Source: Desulfococcus multivorans | Lineage (GTDB): Bacteria > Desulfobacterota > Desulfobacteria > Desulfobacterales > Desulfococcaceae | DNA length: 64,000 nt | Reading direction: 5' to 3' | Assembly (NCBI RefSeq): GCF_001854245.1 | Contig: NZ_CP015381.1 | Location: 2,701,001-2,765,000 of the forward strand | Shown here: piece by piece, positions 29,446-36,506 of the stretch | Position numbering within the stretch: the stretch's first letter is position 1 | How the letters are laid out: every line of letters begins with the position of its first letter | Position numbers and translations under genes: made by a program | The notes under the pieces: model-generated | The model's input: the letters and a program-made list of their open reading frames with translations, nothing else | Told to the model about the DNA's origin: nothing | Database searches by the model: none

Positions 29446-30420
29446 CTACCTGTTTTTCTCGACGGCCTCCGTCAGCTCGGGAAGGAATTCGAGGATGTCG
29501 GCCACGATGCCTACGTCGGCCACCTGAAAGATGGGAGCCTTGGGATTCTTGTTGACGGCGACGATGAAAGGGGCGCCCTTGATGCCGCCCATATGCTGGA
29601 ACGAGCCGCTGATGCCGCAGGCCAGATAGACCTTGGGGCTGACGGTCTGGCCGGAAGTGCCGACCTGACGGGATTTTTCCAGCCATTTGGCGTCCACGAT
29701 GGGACGGGAGCAGGAGACGTCGGCCCCCATGGCCCTGGCCAGATCGTTCACGATTTCCAGGTTGTCCTGATCCTCGATCCCGCGGCCTACGGAGACGAGG
29801 ATCTCGGACTTGGTGATGTCCACGTCCCCCACCTCGGCCACGAGGGTCTCCAGGTAGCGGCGTCCCGCGGCGAGATCGCCCACGTCCCCGGACTTGTCCG
29901 TGATGGTGCCCCCGGCGGCGGCACTCTCGTCAGGAGCAAAGGCCCCCGGCCGGACGGTGATGACGGCCCCGGCGGCGATGTCGCAGGCGACGTGGGTGCT
30001 CACCATGCCGGAAAACTCCTGGCGGACGGCCGTGAGGGTGTCGCCGTCGAGCCCGGCAAAATCGACAACGTCGGGCAGATAGGGCGAATCGAGCTTGACC
30101 GCAAGCCCCGGAGCCAGATCGAGGCCGAAATGTTCATGGGGGATCAGGACCACGGCCTCCCTGGGCAGAACGCTCGTCAGGGCCTTCCGGACCCCGTCGG
30201 CTAAGGGATAGGCCAGAGCGGCGTTGTCGATCTTCCAGACCGATGTATAGGATTTGGCCGCTTCACCGGCGGCTGCCTCCAGATCCGCTCCCGATCCCAC
30301 CACCACGCCGATCACCTCGGCGTTCGGGTCGAGCTTGCGGGCCGCGGTTGCAAATTCCAGGGCCGTGTCGTCGGGTTTGCCGTTCTTGTGGATGATATAT
30401 GCAAAAACCTGTCGGCTCAT
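29446..30420 (-). CDS. etfA: Electron transfer flavoprotein alpha subunit (set 1)
   Basis: 324 residues. C-terminal FAD-binding half is intact: VSVGRGIEDQDNLEIVNDLARAMGADVSCSRPIVD, GTSGQTVSPKVYLACGISGSFQH and VAVNKNPKAPIFQVADVGIVAD. ETF carries electrons from acyl-CoA dehydrogenases. It overlaps etfB by 4 bases. The acyl-CoA dehydrogenase encoded later in the same direction is the likely donor. Confidence 0.95.
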   Translation of the reverse strand: MSRQVFAYIIHKNGKPDDTALEFATAARKLDPNAEVIGVVVGSGADLEAAAGEAAKSYTSVWKIDNAALAYPLADGVRKALTSVLPREAVVLIPHEHFGLDLAPGLAVKLDSPYLPDVVDFAGLDGDTLTAVRQEFSGMVSTHVACDIAAGAVITVRPGAFAPDESAAAGGTITDKSGDVGDLAAGRRYLETLVAEVGDVDITKSEILVSVGRGIEDQDNLEIVNDLARAMGADVSCSRPIVDAKWLEKSRQVGTSGQTVSPKVYLACGISGSFQHMGGIKGAPFIVAVNKNPKAPIFQVADVGIVADILEFLPELTEAVEKNR

Positions 30421-31202
30421 GATTTAATCCCTCCTTTGGCTTTCAAGAGTTCCATCAGTTTCTCGATGATTTCCTCGGTGCTGCCCGTCAGCATCTCGGC
30501 ACCCTCGCCCATATCCGGCACGAAGTAGTCGAGACGCTTCACCTTCGGCGCCACTGCGGCGGGGTCGAGCCCCAGGTCCCCGGCGCCCATCGTCGGAATC
30601 TCCACCGAGGCGACCTTCCGAATCCCGCGGATGCCCACGTAACGGGGTTCGTTGATGCCCGTCTGGATGGAAAGCACGCAGGGCAGCGTCATCTCGTTCA
30701 TCTCCTGGTTGCCCCCTGCGATCTCCCGGCCCACCTTGATCTTCTTGTCGTCCAGAATCTCGATGACGTTCACCAGCGACGCATAGGGCACGTCCAGCAT
30801 CGCCGCCAGCATGCCGCCCACCTGACCGGCCCCGTCGTCGGCCTGGGCCCCGGTCAGAATCAGATCGTATCGCCCTTTCTCCACCGCCGCCTTCAGAATC
30901 GTCGCGATCCCACGGCCGTCGGCGCTTTCGAACGCCGGATCCGACAGCAGGATACCGTTGTCCGCACCCATGGCCATCTCCCGGCGCAGAACCTCCTCGG
31001 ATTCGTCGTCACCTACGGTCACCACCGTTACCGTTCCACCGACCCGGTCACGAATCTGGATCGCCTCTTCCACCGCGTAGTTGTCCCACTCGTTGACCGA
31101 GTAAACCAGATCATCCCGCTCGATGTCGGTACCCTTGCCGTTCACTTGAATCTCGTTCTCAGAGGTGTCGGGAACCCTCTTCACACATACTAAAATGTCC
31201 AT
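30417..31202 (-). CDS. etfB: Electron transfer flavoprotein beta subunit (set 1)
   Basis: About 261 residues from ATG 31202 (MDILVCVKRVPD), with GAGG 6 bases upstream; a 27-codon upstream extension is open but non-conserved. Motifs: MGADNGILLSDPAFESADGRGIATIL and LTGAQADDGAGQVGGMLA (AMP or FAD pocket), and VLSIQTGINEPRYVGIRGI. First gene of the leftward operon etfB-etfA-VOC-HADH-ACAD. Divergent from the CoA-transferase pair across a 527-base region with operator O1. Confidence 0.95.
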   Translation of the reverse strand: MDILVCVKRVPDTSENEIQVNGKGTDIERDDLVYSVNEWDNYAVEEAIQIRDRVGGTVTVVTVGDDESEEVLRREMAMGADNGILLSDPAFESADGRGIATILKAAVEKGRYDLILTGAQADDGAGQVGGMLAAMLDVPYASLVNVIEILDDKKIKVGREIAGGNQEMNEMTLPCVLSIQTGINEPRYVGIRGIRKVASVEIPTMGAGDLGLDPAAVAPKVKRLDYFVPDMGEGAEMLTGSTEEIIEKLMELLKAKGGIKS

Positions 31203-31729
31203 ATCCGTCCTCATCTCTTCTCCCAGGTTCATATCATTCCGGCTCCGTTTCAGAGATCCGGAAACCTTCTCCCGGCGGGTCAACCATGGCAGCGGCCTTC
31301 TATCGCCATACCCTGTCTTTGATATCAGCCGTCATGAAAATCAGCGGCAAATCATGCCATCCTGCGGGATGGAGCCCCAGGACAAGATGCCTTGACCGGC
31401 ATGACACGTTGGTTGATCCAGGAAAAAAAGCTTGACTCAAACCACATTATAAATATATTGTAGTTGTATTATAGCTACATTGGATAAAAAATTTCCCTTC
31501 CCTTGTCAAGAAAAATGATTGCGGCGCCGGGGTTTCAAAAAAAAACAAGTGCGTCATGGCTGAAAACACTTTCGATTCGGGAAAAGATATGGAAAATTAC
31601 ACGACGTCTGCCGAGTCGCAACAGTTCCGGGTAACAGTCTTTATTGCTTTACGGCAGATGGTCTCGGGATCAGGTCCGGAATCAACACACTAAAACACAC
31701 CGTTATTAAAGATCGTTGACGGAGAGATT
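31203..31729. other. Divergent control region between etfBA and CoA-transferase genes
   Basis: 527 bases. It contains the O1 promoter-operator (listed separately) and a leader of about 260 bases before the CoA-transferase start. A 45-codon frame (ATG 31556 to TAA 31693) has no ribosome-binding site and no known similarity. On the minus strand TTGACA (31504-31509) lies 17 bases from TATCCA, a poor leftward promoter for etfB that would place the operator just downstream. Confidence 0.5.
31432..31479 (+). promoter_or_regulatory. Promoter with 21-bp palindromic operator O1 (CoA-transferase operon)
   Basis: TTGACT (31432-31437) and TATATT (31454-31459), 16 bases apart, form a sigma70-type promoter reading right. 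The palindrome 31459-31479 begins TGTAGTT and ends AGCTACA with 7 bases between. The half-sites match those at three other promoters near 51-52 kb (see O2, O3 and O4). Position over the -10/+1 region suits repression. Regulator unknown. Confidence 0.6.
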
Positions 31730-32641
31730 ATGCCTCAATCCAAACTGATGTCCTTATCGGAAGCCGTCCGTCGATTCATTCCCGACGGTTCCAGCGTGGC
31801 CATGGGCACCTGTCTCGAAGCGATGATTCCCTTTGCCGCCGCCCACGAGATGATTCGACAGCGCAAACGTCGCTTGACGCTGGTGGGACCGATTTCCGAC
31901 ATCTGTTTCGACCAGCTTGTCGGCGCAGGCTGCGCGGCCAGAATCCGGGCCGCCTGGGTGGGAAACGTCATCACCGGCTCGGCATATAATTTTCGACGCG
32001 CAGTGGAAAACGGGACCCTCGAAGTAGAGGATCATTCCAACTTCACGATCCTGACGGCCCTCCGCGCCGGGGCGGCGGGCGTACCGTTCCTGCCGGTGCG
32101 CACGGCCCTGGGAAGCGATCTGTTCAAGACCAATTCCGGCCTGAAGGTCATCACATGCCCGTTTACCGGCGACACGTTGGCCGCCGTTGCCGCCATCACC
32201 CCGGATCTCACCATCGTCCACGTCCAACGCGCAGACCGTTATGGAAACGCCCATTTCTGGGGGAATTTCGGTATTACCCGGGAAGCCTGCCTGGCCAGCG
32301 ACAGGGTCATTCTCACCACCGAAACCATCGTGGACACCCAGGTGATTACCAGCGATCCCAACCGTGTGCTTACGCCGGGATTCAGGGTCAGCGCCGTAGT
32401 CCATGTCCCCTGGGGCGCGTATCCTTCCCCGGTACCGGGTTTTTACAACCGGGACCACCAAGCATACCTCGACTATCGCAACGCCGGCAAATCCTCCGAA
32501 GATTTCGCTCATTGGTGCAGGTCATGGGTGGATGAGGTTTCCGATCGCGAGGCCTATCTGGAGCGCATCGGGAAAGATCGGTTGGCGCAACTTCAATTGA
32601 AACACCATGTTCTTTCGGAGCCTGCTGATTATGGATACTGA
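31730..32641 (+). CDS. Family I CoA-transferase, alpha subunit (GctA/IpdA-like)
   Basis: 303 residues. Similar to alpha subunits of glutaconate CoA-transferase and the related ring-opening hydrolase IpdAB: SEAVRRFIPDGSSVAMGTCLEAMIPFAAAHEMIRQ, LTLVGPISD, a central ITPDLTIVHVQRADRYGNAHFWG and EACLASDRVILTTETIVD. CGDG-type family I enzymes swap CoA between dicarboxylates; IpdAB instead hydrolyses a cyclic 1,3-dione. Both are plausible after aromatic ring reduction. Start follows GGAGAGATT. Overlaps the beta gene by 11 bases. Confidence 0.85.
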   Translation: MPQSKLMSLSEAVRRFIPDGSSVAMGTCLEAMIPFAAAHEMIRQRKRRLTLVGPISDICFDQLVGAGCAARIRAAWVGNVITGSAYNFRRAVENGTLEVEDHSNFTILTALRAGAAGVPFLPVRTALGSDLFKTNSGLKVITCPFTGDTLAAVAAITPDLTIVHVQRADRYGNAHFWGNFGITREACLASDRVILTTETIVDTQVITSDPNRVLTPGFRVSAVVHVPWGAYPSPVPGFYNRDHQAYLDYRNAGKSSEDFAHWCRSWVDEVSDREAYLERIGKDRLAQLQLKHHVLSEPADYGY

Positions 32642-33407
32642 ATCGCGTCGATACACCCTGCCCGAACTGATGGTGACCGCAGCCGCACGCGAGATCGCCG
32701 ACGGTGAAGTCATCTTTGTCGGTATGCGGCTGCCGCTTCTGGGTTTCCTTCTGGCCAAGAGCACTCATGCCCCCAATGCGGTGGGGATCTACGAACTCGG
32801 TCTGGTGCGCGATACCGTAGCTCCCGAACCGATTTTGACCATGGGAGACCTGCCTAATTTTTACCGGGCCCAATGGTTGTCTGATATGGCCGATATGATG
32901 GGGTTGCTGCAGAAAGGCGAGGTCGACGTCAGCTTTATCGGCGGCGCCCAGGTGGATCGATTTGGAAATCTGAACACGACCTGGATCAGAAGCGGCCAGG
33001 CCCGCGAAACCCGCATGCCGGGAAGCGGCGGCGCTTGCGATCTGGCCGGCCTGGCCGGGCGGCACATCATCATCATGAATCACGAAAAGCGCCGCTTCGT
33101 GCCCCAGGTGGACTACATCACCTCTCCGGGTTACGGCGACGGACCCGGCTGGCGTCGTCGCATGGGTCTTCCCCGCGGCGGTCCTTCGGCGGTCATCACC
33201 ACTCTGGGCATCCTTCGCTTTGATCCCGAAACCAAGGAGATGGTCCTGTCCGGCATTCATCCGGGAATCCGTGTCGAAACAGTACTGGAACACACGGGTT
33301 GGCCCCTTCGCGTGGCACCGGACCCTGTCGTGACGCCGGAGCCCACTGAAACGGAACTCGCCATGCTTCGTCGGTTCGATCCCAAGGGGTTTTGGACCGG
33401 AAGATGA
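32631..33407 (+). CDS. Family I CoA-transferase, beta subunit (GctB/IpdB-like)
   Basis: About 258 residues from ATG 32631 (MDTESRRYTLPELMV), overlapping the alpha stop. Beta-subunit motifs: EVIFVGMRLPLLGFLLAK, a Glu in VGIYELGLVRD at the place of the CoA-accepting glutamate of GctB, and VDVSFIGGAQVDRFGNLNTT; MPGSGGACDLAGLAGR follows. Whether it transfers CoA or hydrolyses a ring (IpdB) is not decidable by eye. Together with the alpha subunit it makes a heteromeric enzyme. Confidence 0.85.
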   Translation: MDTESRRYTLPELMVTAAAREIADGEVIFVGMRLPLLGFLLAKSTHAPNAVGIYELGLVRDTVAPEPILTMGDLPNFYRAQWLSDMADMMGLLQKGEVDVSFIGGAQVDRFGNLNTTWIRSGQARETRMPGSGGACDLAGLAGRHIIIMNHEKRRFVPQVDYITSPGYGDGPGWRRRMGLPRGGPSAVITTLGILRFDPETKEMVLSGIHPGIRVETVLEHTGWPLRVAPDPVVTPEPTETELAMLRRFDPKGFWTGR

Positions 33408-33408
33408 T

Positions 33409-33630
33409 ATGCACCCTAAAAATTACAGGTGGACAAATACCGTGACAGACGATCCAAAGCATCGGATGGGTGAAAAACAGCCGGACCGAGGTGCGCCCCC
33501 GAAGGTCAAATTCGAGGTATACGGTGAAGAGATGATCGAAAAACAGGTAACCTCAAGCGGAAACAGCGGCCGCGTATATCTGCCGCCGGACTGGGTGGGC
33601 CGCCATGTCAAGATCATCCGCATCGATTGA
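33409..33630 (+). CDS. DUF2080/AbrB-like small protein, copy 1
   Basis: 73 residues. The C-terminal half VKFEVYGEEMIEK then SGNSGRVYLPPDWVGRHVKIIRID matches the DUF2080 type, often labelled transposon-encoded in databases. The GRVYLPPDW-VK segment resembles a looped-hinge AbrB/SpoVT DNA-binding hairpin. It starts one base after the CoA-transferase beta stop. A second copy lies inverted at 34234-34422; a 44-base stretch is identical between them. No transposase was seen nearby. Confidence 0.65.
   Translation: MHPKNYRWTNTVTDDPKHRMGEKQPDRGAPPKVKFEVYGEEMIEKQVTSSGNSGRVYLPPDWVGRHVKIIRID
33556..33599 (+). repeat. 44-bp perfect inverted repeat, left arm (inside DUF2080 copy 1)
   Basis: Bases 33556-33599 are identical, in reverse complement, to 34265-34308. 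Both lie in the part encoding SGNSGRVYLPPDWVG. The 665-base segment between the arms carries the GNAT gene 33765-34199. Such arms could support inversion by homologous recombination. Confidence 0.8.
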
Positions 33631-33764
33631 GTTGATGATGACCCCCAACCCACTCGTGTTCTGCATCATTGTTGAGCTCCGGATCCTGCCGAAACCTTCG
33701 GTCCAGACCTCTGACCAGGGAGCTGGAGATTACTTCCTGTCTATGAGAGATGCCGACGGTTCCA

Positions 33765-34199
33765 CTAAAATCTTTTTTTCAGGTTGATGAACTTGCTGCG
33801 GTCAAAACCCTGGTTCTTGAAGAACGACAGCAGATCGGTGGAATCCCATCGCACGGATGTGTAGACTCTGCGGATGCCCATTTGCTCATAACGATTGAAG
33901 GTTTCTTCCGCCAGCTTGTTGCCGATGCCGTGCCCCATATATTCCGGTTGAACCCCCAGCGTGGCAATCCAGGCGCTTTTTTCCAGGCCGAAACCGAAAT
34001 AGTGAATATAACTGATCATAAAGCCAATGACATGGCCGTTTAACTCCGCCACGACACAGATGTCGTTATCGGTTTTAGTGTGCTTTTCAATCAGGTCCTT
34101 AAAATCCGTATCCACGGGCTTCCGGACAATGGCTGCGTAAATATGGGCGATATCATCGGCATCGGCGGGTTCAAGTTCTCTGATCCGAATATTTTCCAC
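33765..34199 (-). CDS. GNAT acetyltransferase (copy 1)
   Basis: 144 residues. N-acetyltransferase fold: IRIRELEPADADDIAHIY, acetyl-CoA binding LGVQPEYMGHGIGNKLAEETF (Q/R-x2-G-x-G/A motif as YMGHGIG) and the C-terminal FFKNQGFDRSKF. Substrate unknown; lysine acetylation of acyl-CoA enzymes is one option, as similar GNAT genes accompany aromatic-degradation clusters in related bacteria. It starts 34 bases after the DUF2080 copy 2 stop, so they form a short leftward operon enclosed by the 44-bp inverted repeat. Confidence 0.85.
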   Translation of the reverse strand: MENIRIRELEPADADDIAHIYAAIVRKPVDTDFKDLIEKHTKTDNDICVVAELNGHVIGFMISYIHYFGFGLEKSAWIATLGVQPEYMGHGIGNKLAEETFNRYEQMGIRRVYTSVRWDSTDLLSFFKNQGFDRSKFINLKKRF

Positions 34200-34233
34200 G
34201 CAAAGAATCCTTTTGTTTCATTGATGAAAAGGG

Positions 34234-34422
34234 TTAGTCGATCCGGATGATTTTGACGCTGTGCCCCACCCAGTCCGGCGGCAGATATACGCGGCCGCTG
34301 TTTCCGCTGGATTTGACCACTTTTTCAATCATCTCCTCCCCATATATTTCGAATTTGACCTTCATAGGCGGTCCGAATCCCTGCGACGCTTCATTTACCT
34401 GCTTTTTTTGATCGTCTTTCAC
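34234..34422 (-). CDS. DUF2080/AbrB-like small protein, copy 2
   Basis: 62 residues. Shares VKFEIYGEEMIEK and SGNSGRVYLPPDWVGHSVKIIRID with copy 1 (33409-33630) but has a shorter N-terminus. The same AbrB-like hairpin is visible. It precedes the GNAT gene. Could be an autoregulator or toxin-antitoxin-like antitoxin, but no toxin gene is adjacent. Upstream bases 34481-34510 include TTGACC or TTGACT boxes on the minus strand, giving a weak promoter. Confidence 0.6.
   Translation of the reverse strand: MKDDQKKQVNEASQGFGPPMKVKFEIYGEEMIEKVVKSSGNSGRVYLPPDWVGHSVKIIRID
34265..34308 (-). repeat. 44-bp perfect inverted repeat, right arm (inside DUF2080 copy 2)
   Basis: Reverse complement of 33556-33599 without mismatch. 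See left arm. Divergence of the two genes outside this stretch argues for gene conversion or recombination rather than a very recent duplication. Confidence 0.8.
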
Positions 34423-34660
34423 AATGCACGCCTGTCCAATTGTTAAATAGCTTGATTAGATTTTTTGAACTGATCCGAGCTGATTTTATTAACATCAGTC
34501 AAGAGAGAGGTCAAGCCGGTTCCGCGCATATTATCGCTGTTTTCAAACGTCATGCGCGGCATCGATGTCGGCCTCATTCAGTTATTGCGATTGGATTGGT
34601 GAAGAACGGGAAGCATCGGCGCCGCCAGACATGCCGTTCCGAAATCGGCGATCAGGATGT

Positions 34661-36409
34661 TCAGCAGGGAGAGACGACGAGCGTGCAAGGCCCATTTTTG
34701 AGATTGACCAATCCCTCTTCACAGATTCTCAAGAAGGGAATTGCAGCACTGGTCAGCGTACTCAGTGTCTGGATCGGGTCCCGAAATTTGACGCCCAATG
34801 CATGTGTGGATGTATTTACCGCATCGATACTTTCCGTGAGCCCCCCAATGGGCAGATGGGACATCAGCCCAAAAACCGGCAAGGCCAGTTCGGCGACGAC
34901 ACCGCCGTCCCGGCAAACCACAACCCCGCCCTTCAAGTCATGAAGTCGATTGATCGCCACGGCCATATCGCCGTCCGATGCCCCAACCGCCACGATTCCG
35001 GCGGTGTCCCATCCTGTGCTGCAGGCAACGGCGCCGGCGTTGATCCCGAAGCCCCGAATCATACCGACAAACCTTTGGCCTGCTCTATGGGTGCGGTTTA
35101 CGGCCGCCACCTTGACGATATCCCGAGTCACGTCCGCCTTGATTTCTCCTTTGATCACGGGAAGCGTGACATGGCTCTCCCGGCTCACAAGATCGGTGAC
35201 CATATCGATGACCCGCACGGTCGTCTGCTGGTCGCCATGGGATGCCGAAATTCGGAAATCCGCGGCGGTTAAGGGGTCGGGAAGATGAACGGTGTCCAAA
35301 CTCTCGGGCTGATACCGATGCGCCCGCGGCGATACCATACATCGGCCGTCTCTGGCGATGATCCGACCCTTGCAGATAACGAGTTCCGGCCGAATGGTCC
35401 GGATATTCGGCAGGATCGCCATGTCGGCATATCGACCGGGAGCGATACCCCCAATCATGTGATCGAGATTGAAGTGGGTCGCCGGATTGAGGGTCGCCAT
35501 CTGAACGGCCTCCATGAATGTAAAGCCGGCGTCAATGGCTTTTTGCACCACATATTCCATGTACCCCTTTTCCAGAAGCTCGTGGGGGCTGACGCCGTCG
35601 GTGACCAGAATGAGCCGTCGCAGGTCAGAGGCTGTTTTTCGCAGTGCGGAGATTTTTGTCAAATCCCTTCGAATGCTGCCTTCCCGAATCATGACGTAAA
35701 ATCCCAGGCGCAGGCGATCCAGAGCCTCATCAGCCGCGATGGGTTCATGGCAGGAAGAGATGCCGGCGGCGGCATAGGCATTGAGGGCGGCGTCACGAGC
35801 TCCGGCCGAATGCCCTTCCAGGCGCTTTCCCGCGGACATCACTGCATCCAGAATCGGGAGCATCTGCTCAGGGTTCCTGAGCACCATCTGCCAGTAAGAT
35901 TCCCCCAACCCGATGATATCGTTCCTGGAGATGAGACGATGCAGATCCGCCACGGCAATGGGGGGACAATTCGGGCTGATGGAAATCATCGGCGGAGCGG
36001 TTCCGAAAACATGGATGGGTTGATCCGCAAAAGAGTCCATGAAATCCACGATACCGGCATAGCCGCGAACCGCATACGGCTCGGTGGTTTCCGTCACGAC
36101 GGCAGTCGTCCCTCCGGGGATAGCGCTCGCCAGAAAAGCACCGGCGCTGTGCATTACGGCCAAATGGGTGTGTCCGTCGATCAAGCCCGGGATCAGAGGC
36201 TTTCCGCCGGCATCGATGATGACGGTGTCCGGTCCGATCGCCGGGTCCGGATGCGGGCCGACATAGGCAATCCTGCGGTCCCATACGCACACGGCCTGAT
36301 TTTCCAGCAATTCCCCGCTGTAGACATTGGCAAGCGTGGCGTGAACGACAGCCAGATGCGCCTTCTCCCTGCCTTGGGCAACCTCGATGAGGCGATGTGT
36401 CCGTTCCAT
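34661..36409 (-). CDS. Adenine deaminase-like amidohydrolase
   Basis: About 582 residues from ATG 36409 (MERTHRLIEVAQGREKAH); an upstream in-frame start would overlap the preceding gene. The Ade architecture is visible: N-terminal beta-sandwich ending PLIPGLIDGHTHL (metal motif, about residue 73), GTTAVVTETTEP, GHSAGARDAALNAYAAAGISSCHEP, a LVTDGVSP Asp and C-terminal PGRYADMAIL, then a second GRIIARDG domain. Classical Ade releases ammonia from adenine and is found in purine salvage. In this context, between a GNAT operon and the Bam cluster, a related amidohydrolase reaction cannot be excluded. Confidence 0.8.
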   Translation of the reverse strand: MERTHRLIEVAQGREKAHLAVVHATLANVYSGELLENQAVCVWDRRIAYVGPHPDPAIGPDTVIIDAGGKPLIPGLIDGHTHLAVMHSAGAFLASAIPGGTTAVVTETTEPYAVRGYAGIVDFMDSFADQPIHVFGTAPPMISISPNCPPIAVADLHRLISRNDIIGLGESYWQMVLRNPEQMLPILDAVMSAGKRLEGHSAGARDAALNAYAAAGISSCHEPIAADEALDRLRLGFYVMIREGSIRRDLTKISALRKTASDLRRLILVTDGVSPHELLEKGYMEYVVQKAIDAGFTFMEAVQMATLNPATHFNLDHMIGGIAPGRYADMAILPNIRTIRPELVICKGRIIARDGRCMVSPRAHRYQPESLDTVHLPDPLTAADFRISASHGDQQTTVRVIDMVTDLVSRESHVTLPVIKGEIKADVTRDIVKVAAVNRTHRAGQRFVGMIRGFGINAGAVACSTGWDTAGIVAVGASDGDMAVAINRLHDLKGGVVVCRDGGVVAELALPVFGLMSHLPIGGLTESIDAVNTSTHALGVKFRDPIQTLSTLTSAAIPFLRICEEGLVNLKNGPCTLVVSPC

Positions 36410-36506
36410 ACCCCCCTCTTGTTTCACGATATCCCTCTTTTCCAGATGACGGCGGTTCTTTTCAACGGTTTCCCGGCATAGGTTTTTTACCTGCCCGCTG
36501 ATAAGG

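Noticed and set aside
33409-34422. Insertion element suggested by DUF2080 'transposon-encoded' label
   Set aside because: No transposase, terminal inverted repeats at ends or target duplication seen; only the two small genes share sequence.
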